Source: Leucothrix arctica (GTDB lineage: Bacteria; Pseudomonadota; Gammaproteobacteria; Thiotrichales; Thiotrichaceae). From it: a DNA stretch of 64,000 bases. The translations under genes were made by a program, and so were the position numbers. The stretch spans positions 124,001 to 188,000 of the forward strand of contig NZ_QGKL01000012.1 in the NCBI RefSeq assembly GCF_003172895.1, in the 5' to 3' direction. Positions within the stretch are counted from its first letter, which is position 1. Every line of letters starts with the position of its first letter. Below the pieces are notes generated by a model that saw nothing but the letters and a program-made list of their open reading frames with translations, was not told where the DNA came from and searched no databases. Shown piece after piece: positions 1 through 9,600 of the stretch.

Positions 1-574
1 CCTGATGAAACTCAGGGTACTGCCAAACCAAAATGTTGATAGGCACCATAAGACGACCAATATCAATTGCAGACCAACCAATCCCTTTTGGCGTCGGCTT
101 GTTAGTGTAGTCAACCATCGCCAAACTAATCGTGTTGTATGACTTATTGGGTAGTTTGCCATCGTAAAGCGGCAACTCCGCAAGTGATGTTAATAGCTTG
201 CGCGTACGTTGACTGAACTCTTCTTTAGGAATGATATCAAGTCGGTAAGCCGAGATTAGCCCCATCAAATAGGAAGAGGTATCCCAAAGCGTAGAGGCGT
301 TGTACTGGTTAGCCGAGTTAACCATGCCCGTTTCTTCAATGGTATTGTTCTCAAAATACTTCCAAGCAATGTTGGCCCATTCTCGCTCTTCAGCGGTGAT
401 GGCACGTTGCTTAGGTATTTCAATCTCTACTTCATTCTTCACAGCTGAGCGTGAAGCAACACGGTTATCAAAGTTCATGTTTTCCATGGTGATGACAATA
501 CCAAAGGCTGTCAATAACGCCAGTATGAAAACAATATGCCCCCGAGCACGTATTATATTTGTTTTTAAGCTCAT
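1..574 (-). CDS. DUF3131-family membrane-anchored protein, partial (C-terminus beyond window start)
   Basis: The reverse strand from 574 encodes at least 191 residues and runs off the window, so the C-terminus is unseen. A short basic stretch is followed by a hydrophobic segment (about residues 14-30), which I read as a signal anchor placing the rest in the periplasm. From about residue 65 it follows the 479-residue protein at 5224..6663: WKYFENN (71-77), WDT (97-99), then PNK-x-Y, MVDY-x-NKP and GIG motifs. I recall this pattern as DUF3131, a family of unknown function often near glycosyltransferases. Its ATG overlaps the stop of the upstream glycosyltransferase gene as ATGA, so the two are translationally coupled. 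A role in handling the polysaccharide made by that enzyme is inference. Confidence 0.8.
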   Translation of the reverse strand, partial: MSLKTNIIRARGHIVFILALLTAFGIVITMENMNFDNRVASRSAVKNEVEIEIPKQRAITAEEREWANIAWKYFENNTIEETGMVNSANQYNASTLWDTSSYLMGLISAYRLDIIPKEEFSQRTRKLLTSLAELPLYDGKLPNKSYNTISLAMVDYTNKPTPKGIGWSAIDIGRLMVPINILVWQYPEFHQ

Positions 575-2460
575 GTTGTTTCTCGCATAATTGGTTGTTC
601 TGTAAAGACGCTCTCTGTCGTCTCTTCTTTAGCTTCTACTTCTGCACTTTCCTCTTCTTCAGACGGTCTCCATAGTGCCGCTAATACAATGCCACTTAGT
701 GCAACTATATTGTTCAAGCCCCAAAAAGTATTAAGGAGTACACCGTCGAATGAGTAGCCAGTTTTTCCTGTCGACACTTGCCACCAAGCAAACAAAATAC
801 CCAGTGAGGTCAGTCCGATAATGGTTAATTGTGGAATCAGAAGATGTAAGAAATTTCCTTCTTGCCGATCTTTTGGTGTGACTGGAAAGCTGATTTTTTC
901 GCCTTTCATAACTGTCCAAATTGCCCGAAGGTTATTGGAGAAGAAGGAGAGGTAACTAGCTTTGGAGCTATAGCCCGCAATCCCCCAGCAACCCACCATA
1001 AAGGCCAGTTCATTCATGATTAAGAATGGCAAAATATGCGCATAGAAATCGAATGAAAATGCGGTAACAGGCGCGATAGCGAAGAATAAATAGATGAGTG
1101 GTGCGCAAAGGAAAATGAAGTTCCAAATACCACCAATGTACGACCAGATCGTTGTCGCATACATAAGGCGCTGCGGCATGCTCATGCCTTTACGAAATAC
1201 TGGGTTATCGTTTTTAGCAATATCCAATGTGCCACCAGCGTACTTGAAACGCTGTATTGTCCAAGTCAGTAAGTCTTGTGGCGAGAGCATTTTAGACTCT
1301 ACTTCTGGGTGCATGACCGACTTCCAATCACGGCCTTCATCTGTATGTAGCACGATAGACGTATAAATATCTTCAGATACATGGAAACGGTAAGGCGTGA
1401 ACTCATTATCCTGTAATACTTGATGCTTTAAGCTAGCCTCAGCCACAGGGTCGAGTTTATCTTCACCTGTAATCTTAATGATCTTTTGACTGTTATCTTG
1501 AATCTCTTTATCAATGGACTCAGCGTAGGCTTTAAGTGCCGCTTCCATAACGGCCTCACGACGATGGATGGAGCCAGCCCCACAACAGAACGATGCATTA
1601 CACCAGTTACGCCGGCGTTGAATCACATCGTAAAACATCTTCGGGTCATTAACGAAAGGGTCTTCACCAAACTTTACTGGGCCGATAATCTTTTCAATAA
1701 ACGAACCGACTTTTCGACCGGGCGTTGAAAAGCGCTTATCTAACTTATCAGTCAGTGAGTGGCCTTCTGGTAAATCAAAGAACCACTGAGGTGTTTGAAC
1801 CCACGCGACATTAGGGTCTCGAAAATAACCCAGTGTGTGTTCGATAATAGTAGGAAAGGGGCGAGTGTCAGCATCACAAATAACGATGAAATCACCGCTT
1901 GTCTGCTCCATTGCATTTCGCAAGTTACCGGCTTTAAAGCCGATATTACTGTCACGAGTAATGTAATTTACGCCTTCTTCTTCCGCTACTAAGCGCATCG
2001 CATCACGTTTTCCATCATCTAAGACAGAAATTAGGATGTCGATATTATGAGGGTAGGTGACTTTTTTAGCGTCTCTGATACTAAGACGAACCAGCTCTGG
2101 GTCTTCGTCGTAGCTAGGAAAATACATATCGATTTTTAGAGGGCGATCCTCTTGGGGCGTGTAACTAGTCACGTCACTAAGTAACACTGGTGGCTTTTGC
2201 TTTGGTGTATCTTCTACCTTCCACAAATTGAAGGTGAAAAAGCACAGTCCAATAAAGGCACCGGTTTCAGCGATAACGAGTGGTATGGCATACCAAAGAG
2301 CGTCTAAGTTTAGAGATGAAGTCCATCGCCATGAAATATACCAAATACCTAAGACTAGATTGATAATAGCTAGATATTGCCATAACAGTTCACGGTTAGG
2401 TGAGTGTTCTAGTGGCGGTTCTGGCTTTCGATGCTCGAACTTTTCAAAATAAAAGCTCAT
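571..2460 (-). CDS. Cellulose-synthase-like GT2 family glycosyltransferase
   Basis: A 629-residue inner-membrane processive glycosyltransferase of the GT2/BcsA type. Two membrane helices lie near residues 28-46 and 54-80, the cytosolic catalytic domain follows, and a further set of helices spans about 435-600. Catalytic landmarks are DDG (148-150), DAD (196-198), SED in place of the usual TED (362-364), and QRFKY (403-407) where cellulose synthases have QxxRW. The domain carries an extra charged insertion (about 305-350) and lacks a recognisable PilZ domain, so direct c-di-GMP control as in BcsA is not evident. The glycan product cannot be read from sequence; the OpgC-like gene nearby hints at a glucan. 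It lies 35 bases after the RsbW-like gene in the same leftward operon. Confidence 0.9.
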   Translation of the reverse strand: MSFYFEKFEHRKPEPPLEHSPNRELLWQYLAIINLVLGIWYISWRWTSSLNLDALWYAIPLVIAETGAFIGLCFFTFNLWKVEDTPKQKPPVLLSDVTSYTPQEDRPLKIDMYFPSYDEDPELVRLSIRDAKKVTYPHNIDILISVLDDGKRDAMRLVAEEEGVNYITRDSNIGFKAGNLRNAMEQTSGDFIVICDADTRPFPTIIEHTLGYFRDPNVAWVQTPQWFFDLPEGHSLTDKLDKRFSTPGRKVGSFIEKIIGPVKFGEDPFVNDPKMFYDVIQRRRNWCNASFCCGAGSIHRREAVMEAALKAYAESIDKEIQDNSQKIIKITGEDKLDPVAEASLKHQVLQDNEFTPYRFHVSEDIYTSIVLHTDEGRDWKSVMHPEVESKMLSPQDLLTWTIQRFKYAGGTLDIAKNDNPVFRKGMSMPQRLMYATTIWSYIGGIWNFIFLCAPLIYLFFAIAPVTAFSFDFYAHILPFLIMNELAFMVGCWGIAGYSSKASYLSFFSNNLRAIWTVMKGEKISFPVTPKDRQEGNFLHLLIPQLTIIGLTSLGILFAWWQVSTGKTGYSFDGVLLNTFWGLNNIVALSGIVLAALWRPSEEEESAEVEAKEETTESVFTEQPIMRETT

Positions 2461-2495
2461 AGTCGTTACCTTGTTTTTTTTATTTAGATTGCCCG

Positions 2496-2918
2496 CTAAT
2501 GACTGTTAATTTTATTCTTAGTCAGGATCAGTAGGTTGTTTTTACTGTTTAAAGAGTAATCAATACTATCAGCTAAAGCCTGAATAAGAGGTAAACCCCA
2601 ACCCCCTTCGGGCAATAAGTCTTCTTCTGGTAGTTCTTTTTTCTGATTACCCATCAGGCTTGGGGCGGTTTGACTATAATCAGTGATCGATATTATTGTT
2701 TTTTGAGTTTCATCGATGAGTTCAATGTCAATTTTGTGACCGTCTTCACCCTGGTAGGCATGCTCAATCACATTATTGAGTGCTTCTACCATGATGAGTT
2801 CCAAATGCCCGCCGAGTTCAGGTGAAATCTGGCACTGGGCACAGTACTCTTGTAGCAACTCAGAGGCTTCTCTAATTGCTGAAAAGTTGCTATCAATTGT
2901 AATTTGCCAGTGTGCCAT
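2496..2918 (-). CDS. RsbW-like anti-sigma/switch kinase (HATPase_c)
   Basis: A 140-residue GHKL ATPase of the RsbW/SpoIIAB type. The N-box is EALNNVIEHAY (about 45-55), a G1-like ITDYSQ follows, and the G2 box is PEGGWGLPLI (about 103-112). There is no sensor or dimerisation domain, the usual layout of partner-switch kinases that phosphorylate a STAS partner. It begins 11 bases after the STAS gene, whose Ser56 is the expected substrate. Together with the REC-PP2C phosphatase upstream it completes a kinase/antagonist/phosphatase module. No sigma factor lies in this operon, so the target may be the neighbouring glycosyltransferase system rather than transcription; that is inference. Confidence 0.88.
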   Translation of the reverse strand: MAHWQITIDSNFSAIREASELLQEYCAQCQISPELGGHLELIMVEALNNVIEHAYQGEDGHKIDIELIDETQKTIISITDYSQTAPSLMGNQKKELPEEDLLPEGGWGLPLIQALADSIDYSLNSKNNLLILTKNKINSH

Positions 2919-2929
2919 GTGATTTCCGA

Positions 2930-3262
2930 TTAAAAGTAATTTTTTGCCGTTTCGATGTCATTCGTCAAGGTGAAGATACGATCCATGCGGGTAAGCTTGA
3001 ATAGTTCTAACACTGTTCCGGATGCTCCAAAAATAACCATTTTTCCTGTGGCACTAATCTTCTTAAGCACTACAACCATTGCGCCAAGGCTACTACTGTC
3101 CATAAAGCTTAGTTTACTGATGTCGATAATCAGTTGGTCATTTCCAGAGGTAATAATTGCCTCCATCGCTGATTTAAACTCAGGTGCAACTGATGCATCT
3201 AAACGTGTTTCGTCGATAACAGCTGTTGTTACGCTGCCTTCTTGTTGTAAGTTAATTTTCAT
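2930..3262 (-). CDS. STAS-domain anti-sigma-factor antagonist-like protein
   Basis: A 110-residue single STAS domain (SpoIIAA/RsbV type). I place the start at the ATG at 3262, which gives MKINLQQEG; the reading frame stays open further upstream but that part lies inside the phosphatase gene. The switch region reads FMDSSSLG, so Ser56 following Asp55 is the predicted phosphorylation site for the RsbW-like kinase. The start overlaps the end of the REC-PP2C gene by 11 bases, which suggests coupled translation of antagonist and phosphatase. Comparable partner switches control biofilm and polysaccharide production in Vibrio (Syp) and Pseudomonas (Hsb); whether this one does the same is inferred from its operon position. 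Confidence 0.88.
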   Translation of the reverse strand: MKINLQQEGSVTTAVIDETRLDASVAPEFKSAMEAIITSGNDQLIIDISKLSFMDSSSLGAMVVVLKKISATGKMVIFGASGTVLELFKLTRMDRIFTLTNDIETAKNYF

Positions 3263-4466
3263 TATTCTTGTTCTCTTTTTTGGGGGTAGGGTTTTCGAAC
3301 TGAAAGGCGAGGAAGCTAACATCATCAGGTAACGCATTCAGTTGACTTTCTGATAGCCACTCTTTTTCTATGCTCTGCATCATTTGAGCGGTACTTTGTC
3401 CTTTTATCTGCTCAAAATGCTGCGTTAAATTATCACCATCTAATGGTTGTTGGTTGATAAGAGAATCATTTTCGTTGATACCGTCAGAGTAAACGATAAG
3501 CTTGTCACCGGGCTCCATCTGCAGTACCTCGGTTTCGTATTCCACATCAGGCACTAGTCCAACTGGAAAACCATTGACGTCAATGGGGGCAATCGTATTC
3601 TGTGCCGCTTTGTACCAATATGGCTGTGGGTGTCCTGCTTGGGTGTAGTACACCTTATTAGTATCCATATCGATTATGCCGAACATCATGGTTAGATAAT
3701 GATCATGATTGTGTTGGTTTAGTAAACAATCATTTAAGTTTTTAGCAAAAAGTGCAGGGATTTCAGGTAAACGCTCTCTGGTAATAGGACCGCCATAAAA
3801 ACCTCGCTTCAGCCCTAGGTATACTTGCATCGACATAGAAAGCATTGCTGCTGAAATACCATGACCAGATATGTCTAGACTATAAAAAACAAGACAGTTG
3901 GTCTGAGTCTCAAAATAGTTAAAGGTATCGCCACCAATAAAAATGGCTGGCTTGTAAAACCATTCTGTAGAAACAGACTTTGACTTTAGTGGTGGTGGTA
4001 GAGATTTAAGCTGGGTAAGAGCCGCAGATTCAAGATCTTTCTGAATATGATCATGAGCGATTTTTAGTGCCAAATTTGTTTTAGCAATATCATCTTCTAG
4101 ATTAATAACGCGCTGTGCCGCAAGTAGACGGATACGCATTTCTTCTATGGCCAATGGCTTAGACGCGAAATCATCAGCCCCTGAATTGATACCTTTAAGG
4201 GTACTGTCTTTTCCTTTAAGACCTGTTAATAAAATGATGTACATATATTTAGGGAAGTCGCTTTGCCTAATCTGCTTACAAAGCTCAAAGCCGTCCATAT
4301 TTGGCATATTACAATCACTGATAATTGTTGTAATATCACCTGCCTTGAGTTTGGCTAAAGCGTCCAGACCATCGATTGCTTCAGTCACCGAATGGCCGAG
4401 TCTTCTGACTATGCTACTTACTAAAAAGCGCATGTCTGCTGCATCATCAACTATTAGGATATTCAT
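3252..4466 (-). CDS. Response regulator with PP2C (SpoIIE/RsbU-type) phosphatase output
   Basis: A 404-residue protein. An N-terminal receiver domain (1-120) has Asp7/Asp8, phospho-acceptor Asp51 in ISDCNMP, and Lys102 in SKPL. A helical linker (120-160) leads to a SpoIIE-type PP2C phosphatase domain (about 165-395) with metal-binding GGD (177-179), DISGHG (197-202) and YSDGI near residue 330. By family logic, phosphorylation of the receiver switches dephosphorylation of the STAS partner encoded next. No histidine kinase lies nearby, so the upstream signal is unknown. It is the first gene of the leftward operon, facing the rightward polysaccharide operon across about 200 bases. Confidence 0.92.
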   Translation of the reverse strand: MNILIVDDAADMRFLVSSIVRRLGHSVTEAIDGLDALAKLKAGDITTIISDCNMPNMDGFELCKQIRQSDFPKYMYIILLTGLKGKDSTLKGINSGADDFASKPLAIEEMRIRLLAAQRVINLEDDIAKTNLALKIAHDHIQKDLESAALTQLKSLPPPLKSKSVSTEWFYKPAIFIGGDTFNYFETQTNCLVFYSLDISGHGISAAMLSMSMQVYLGLKRGFYGGPITRERLPEIPALFAKNLNDCLLNQHNHDHYLTMMFGIIDMDTNKVYYTQAGHPQPYWYKAAQNTIAPIDVNGFPVGLVPDVEYETEVLQMEPGDKLIVYSDGINENDSLINQQPLDGDNLTQHFEQIKGQSTAQMMQSIEKEWLSESQLNALPDDVSFLAFQFENPTPKKENKNNEN

Positions 4467-4571
4467 TTTTTGTTCAGCTAACTTATTGTTTTAAAAATTG
4501 TTATTCGTTTGCTTGTTTTAAATCTAGTGTGGCATAATGATCTAAAACTGTAAAACATAATCAACAAAAAT

Positions 4572-4599
4572 TAGACAGAGTGCAGTAAAAGGGTATGAT
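4572..4599 (+). promoter_or_regulatory. Candidate sigma-70 promoter of the rightward operon
   Basis: TAGACA (4572-4577) and TATGAT (4594-4599) are separated by 16 bases and each matches the sigma-70 consensus at five of six positions. They lie about 75 bases before the first gene of the rightward operon, inside the divergent region 4467-4675. No equally good promoter was seen for the leftward operon. Confidence 0.5.
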
Positions 4600-4675
4600 A
4601 ATATTTATCTTAGGATATTCATGTTATGTACGCCTGCGATAAAGAATAATAATAAAAAAAAGCGTGGTTCTCATT

Positions 4676-5224
4676 ATGCTCTACCGATCTATCAATGTAG
4701 CTATTCTCGTGCTGTTAGCTTGGTTCAGTTACGTCTCTATGCAGGCGACACAGCGTCAAAATCAAGCGATCAAGCTGACCCAAACTCAGTTATCCCAAAG
4801 TCACCAGGCCTTGTTAGAGAAGCAACAAGTAGTTGATGAGCGTGCGATGCTATTTCAAGAGTCTTTCGAAAGCTTTTTAGATGCTCAAAAATTGCAGGCA
4901 ACAGCAGAGAAAAAGCAGCTGGCATCAGTTGCCGCTCAAAAACAAGTCACTGCACTGCATGAACTTTATGGCCAAGTATTAAAGGCTGACGTACTGCGTT
5001 CTAGCGGTAAGGCGTCTGAAGCTGCTGACCTACTTAAAAGTATTAAGAAAGCAATTTGGCAAGCAGGCGATCGCTACACTAAACACCAGAAAGAATTGCG
5101 TGCATCTATGCAAACTATTGACGCTTTAGTTAAAGCTTGGAAAGCAAAAGATGCAAGCAAGTCAGCTGCACCTATTTATAAAGCGCTGGAGAAAGTGCTT
5201 ATCGAGACTAAAGGTAAGTCATAA
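4676..5224 (+). CDS. Small membrane-anchored coiled-coil protein of the polysaccharide locus
   Basis: About 182 residues from the ATG at 4676; an in-frame GTG at 4664 is an alternative start, and neither has a strong ribosome binding site. One hydrophobic segment at the extreme N-terminus (YRSINVAILVLLAWFSYV) is followed by a long Gln/Ala/Lys-rich helical region with heptad-like spacing, predicted to project into the periplasm as a coiled coil. I do not recognise a family. Its stop overlaps the start of the DUF3131 gene by one base, so the two products are probably made together. A scaffold or bridging role in the envelope complex is inference. Confidence 0.75.
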   Translation: MLYRSINVAILVLLAWFSYVSMQATQRQNQAIKLTQTQLSQSHQALLEKQQVVDERAMLFQESFESFLDAQKLQATAEKKQLASVAAQKQVTALHELYGQVLKADVLRSSGKASEAADLLKSIKKAIWQAGDRYTKHQKELRASMQTIDALVKAWKAKDASKSAAPIYKALEKVLIETKGKS

Positions 5225-6663
5225 TGAATAACGATAATAAAAATCAAAAGCGTCGATTAAAGCGCTATCTCCCATTATTACTAGGTGGACTACTCGGTGT
5301 AGGTGTGATCACTTGGACAAGTTTAACGATGGATGACGTCGATGAGTCTAAGGCTGATGTTAGTGAGTTATTTGCTGCAAAGCAGGGTGCACCGGGTATG
5401 TCCGGTATTCCTAGTCAGGCAGAAGAAGAAATACATGCCTGCTTCAAGCCTATTAGTGGTTTGGCTGAGACTGATCTTGCTGCCGCTCGGATTGCTTGGA
5501 AGTATTTTGAAAATAATTATCAGCCTAAAACAGGGCTAGTTAACTCAGTTAATAACTTTACCTCAACCACCATGTGGGATACAGGTTCAGCACTGGCTGC
5601 AACGATTGCCGCTCATGATTTTGGCTTTATCGACCAAAAACAGTTTGATGACCGCATTGTTGCGATGATCAAAATGCTCAGTGAAATGAAGCTGTTTAAC
5701 AATGAAGCACCTAATAAGGTATACAGCACGACTACCGGAGAGATGGTGGATTATCGAAACAAGCCTAGTGAAGACGGTATTGGTGTGTCGACGCTTGATT
5801 TGGCTCGACTCGTTTCTTGGATGAATACATTAAGTTGTAAGCATCCTAAGTACACCAATCAGTCAAATAGAGTGTTGTCTCGTTGGAAATATGATCGTCT
5901 TATCAACAATGGACAGATGTATGGTCTAGCACGTGATGCGGTCACTAAGAAAATACGCGTACTGCAGGAAGGCCGTTTAGGTTACGAGCAATACGCGGGG
6001 AAGGTATTTAAAGAAACGGGCTTTGATCAGTCTGTCGCTGCTACTTACAACAATAAATACCGTAGCGGTATGGAGATTTATGATGTCCCGATTGCTTTTG
6101 ATAGTCGTGACCCAAGAGTGCTTGGCGCGTACAACTATGTCGTGACAGAGTCTTATGGTTTGGATGTTATGGAACATGGTTATAACGAAGAAAATACGTC
6201 ACTGACTAAAAATATTTATGATGTACAAAAAGAGCGTTGGAAGCGTACAGGTGTCGTAAGCGCTATCTCAGAAGATAACGTTGATCGTAAACCTTACTTC
6301 GTTTACAACACGATTTTCACGGCGGGTTTGCCTTGGAATACAACGACCGACCGTGGTGTGCAGTATAACGAGCTAAAAAGTGTCTCGACTAAAGCTGCGT
6401 GGACAATGGCGATGTTGTTCCCCGACGACCCTTATAGCACTGTTTTGAAAGAACAGGTAGAAAGTGCTCATGATCCGAAGAAAGGCTGGTACTCCGGTGT
6501 TTATGAAAACGGTAAGGGTTACAACAAGGCGATGAGTGCTAATACTAATGGCATCGTGATGAGTACTTTGCTTTATAAAAAGTATGGACCTTTGTACCAG
6601 CTTTGTAATGCCTGCGGTCGTAAGCTTAAACTTGACCCAAGTATCTTCAAAAGTCAGCAGTAA
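5224..6663 (+). CDS. DUF3131-family periplasmic protein
   Basis: A 479-residue protein with a basic N-terminus and a single hydrophobic anchor (about 15-35), the rest predicted periplasmic. The DUF3131 signature includes WKYFENN (92-98), WDT (118-120), PNK-x-Y, MVDY-x-NKP and GIGVS. The C-terminus carries CNACGRK, possibly a disulfide or metal site. It is a clear paralogue of the partial protein at 1..574, so the locus has one DUF3131 gene in each divergent operon. The fold resembles alpha/alpha-barrel glycoside-active proteins in my recollection, but no catalytic activity is established. It is followed 5 bases later by the 1039-residue exported protein. Confidence 0.85.
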   Translation: MNNDNKNQKRRLKRYLPLLLGGLLGVGVITWTSLTMDDVDESKADVSELFAAKQGAPGMSGIPSQAEEEIHACFKPISGLAETDLAAARIAWKYFENNYQPKTGLVNSVNNFTSTTMWDTGSALAATIAAHDFGFIDQKQFDDRIVAMIKMLSEMKLFNNEAPNKVYSTTTGEMVDYRNKPSEDGIGVSTLDLARLVSWMNTLSCKHPKYTNQSNRVLSRWKYDRLINNGQMYGLARDAVTKKIRVLQEGRLGYEQYAGKVFKETGFDQSVAATYNNKYRSGMEIYDVPIAFDSRDPRVLGAYNYVVTESYGLDVMEHGYNEENTSLTKNIYDVQKERWKRTGVVSAISEDNVDRKPYFVYNTIFTAGLPWNTTTDRGVQYNELKSVSTKAAWTMAMLFPDDPYSTVLKEQVESAHDPKKGWYSGVYENGKGYNKAMSANTNGIVMSTLLYKKYGPLYQLCNACGRKLKLDPSIFKSQQ

Positions 6664-6668
6664 TACCT

Positions 6669-9600
6669 ATGTTACTTCGTCGCTCTTGTGCTCTAAACAT
6701 AACGCTTAGACAGTCACTTTTGTCACTGTCTGTGTTTGTGTGCAGCACTGTCAGTGTTACAGCGCAAGAGCCCCCACAGTTACCAATACTAGAAAAAGCG
6801 AAAGTACTTCACTGTGTTCAGTCTGAAGGTGCCGCAAAGGAAGCGTTAGGTGCTTTTTGGGAAATCCAAGACGAGACTGATAACTTCCCCGATGAGCATT
6901 TACTTAAAAACGAAACCCATTCATTACATGCTGCGACGTTAGATATTCTGCTGAATACTCTAGTCAACACGGCTCAACGTTATCCTGCTCTACGGACACA
7001 GGTAGAGCGAACTATGTTGCAGTGGAATTATTGCGATGTAATGCAAGAAGGCGTGCTGTTTGATATTAAAAGCGATGGCATTGGGGTAAGTCGAGCGTTG
7101 GCGCCTGAAAATTCACCGATTAATTGGGAAGGGTTTAAGTCTCTTGGCTTTTTTGGCGAAGTAGAAGGGCGCTTTATACCGGAATTAATTAGCTTTGATC
7201 AGCAAAGTTTACGCGTTGATTTCGAATGGTTATTTCATCGAATTTATCGTCAGCAGTGCTTTCCACATCCTGACACATCTGGCTTGTTTGACCGTTTTGA
7301 AAATAATCTAAATAAGAAAGTAATCGCTCAGTCAGAAGTGGCTGAAGCTACTGAGTACACATACTCATGGGACTCTGAGTGTATTTATCCGGTGTCTGTG
7401 CCTGAGTTGAAAGCTCAAGTGAAAGTTGAGCCGTTACTCGATATTCCGTTGTTAAAGACGCAGTTAAAAATTATTGAAATACCGCTAGTTATTCCTCAGT
7501 TGAATACGACGGTATTGCTTTCTCCTATTCCGGTTACAGTGCCGTTATTAAAAACAGAATTATTGATTATTCCAACGGAGATACTTGTACCGTTATTAAA
7601 AACGACCGTACTCATTGTTCCTGTTGAGATAGATATACCAGTATTGGAAACGTCGGTAGTGATTATTCCGATCGAGATACTCATACCAATATTACAAACA
7701 GCAGTCGAAGTGGAAGAGCAGCCTGCTGTTATTCCAAAGTTACTGACGAAGCTTGTCATCGATAAGCCAAAAGTTAAAGTAGTTGTTTATAATGGTATCG
7801 GTTTAGATGGTATACAAACTCATTCACATGGCTTAACAAGTGGCTCAGGCGGCACGGGTTTTGGTTCATCAAGGCCAGCTCCAACCCATAAGCATAGGCC
7901 GGGCGACGTACATGGCCCAGGAATACCTGTTGCGCATAAAGTGATAGCAGCTTCAAGAGTTGCTCCTGCAGTCGTTGTCAGGAGACCTCAAGCAGTACAA
8001 GCTATTCCAGTGGCAGCTCAGCCCCAAAAAATGATTATCGTTGATAAGAATCAGCCGCTACTTGAGCGCTTATTAGGTGGCTTAGCTGCCGGTAGTAATG
8101 TGTTGATTGTTGATAATATTCAACTGACTGTGAATGAATATAATGGCTCTGTTGAAACCGTTATTTCTAACTCAAATATTGGTACTCTGGAGTCAGTACT
8201 CCCAGCAAAATTACCTGTAGCAGCACCTGCGGCGGAAGCGAAACAGTTCGTTAAAAGCAACTTTGTTCCTACTATTACCTCGACACCACAAGTGACGGTG
8301 CAGCCTAAACCTGTGGTAAATGTTCAAGTTGCGGCAAAACCTCAGCCAGTGGTTAGAGTGAAGCCTCTAGTGGTTACTAAGCCTGTATCGACTAAGCAAA
8401 CAGCTGCAAAGAAAATATTAAACGAGCTTTTAGCAGTGCCGATGGTTGAGAGTATGGTGTTTGTTAATGAGCCTATGTCGCGAACCATGCTTAAGCCTGT
8501 TGTGATTAAAAAACAGGTTAGAGACCTATTGGCTGTTCCTCGTTTACAAACACAAATTAAGTTAACAGCTATTCAAGCATCAAAGTCTAGAAATAGAACG
8601 AAGGCAAAAGCTAAAAGAACACCACAAAAGAAACAAAGCAGTGATGTCTCATCAAGCCTATTTATTTATAGCCCGTATGAAAATGGTGATAAACCTAAGT
8701 CCGGCGAAAAGACAGTAGAACAATTACTGCAAGAATATGCTGAGTACGAGGAAAATTTGGCCGCTAGAAAAGCGGGTAAGAGACCTAAAAAAAAACAAAT
8801 AATTAATAAGCCTGTTGAATCTTATAAACCTGATTCGCAGCCTGTTATTAAAAAGATAGAAGCGCGATTAAAGGCATCTGTTAAGACTCAAGTCAGTCAA
8901 GAAGTGGACGTCGCTAGACTAAATACTCAGATCTTTGTGGGTAAACGCTCACAAGTGAGCTTACCTAAAGAACAGATGCTCTCAACGAGTCAAAACTATA
9001 AAAATAGCACTAAGCCTGCCACTTTCATTTTTTCTGAAAAGTCCGCTGATGCACGTGATATAGCACAATTTAGCGCACCTGCAGCCAATATACCTGTTGG
9101 TCTAGGAGCCGATGCACCAGCGCCTTACTTTATAGATGAAACCTTTGTAGAAGAGTTACCTAGTGACGTTGTTAAAAAAGGGAAGCGGAAGCCGATTGGC
9201 TTAGCAGGTGGTGTTTATCTTAAAAAGTCGCTCGCTAATAGTAAGTGGGCAATTGGTGGTTCTGTCAATCGTAAGTTAATCAAAGATGACTATTGGTTTG
9301 CTCGTGGCGGTTGGAACTACTCCTTAGAGAATGAAGAAGACCCATTTAGCTACTCGTGGGGGATTGGCTACAGTGACTGGCATCCAGGTACGTTTTCGGC
9401 TCAGTTGAATAACTGGGGACCGCTAAAACTGGGTGATGGCCTAGCGTTAGATAAGGCGGTAGCGAGTTTTGGGTATTCTGTGAAGTCAGAAATACTAAAA
9501 AAATATCGCCTGAGTTTATCCGGTGCTTTAAATATTCCAATCGATGGAAACAGCTCTGCAGCTGCTAACTTCCGCTGGTCTCCTAAAGAAAACTGGTACA

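Noticed and set aside
7496-7759. Reverse-strand open frame with Ile/Thr/Ser repeats opposite the 16-residue repeat region
   Set aside because: It is the mirror of the forward repeats, which have a supported gene, signal peptide and operon context.
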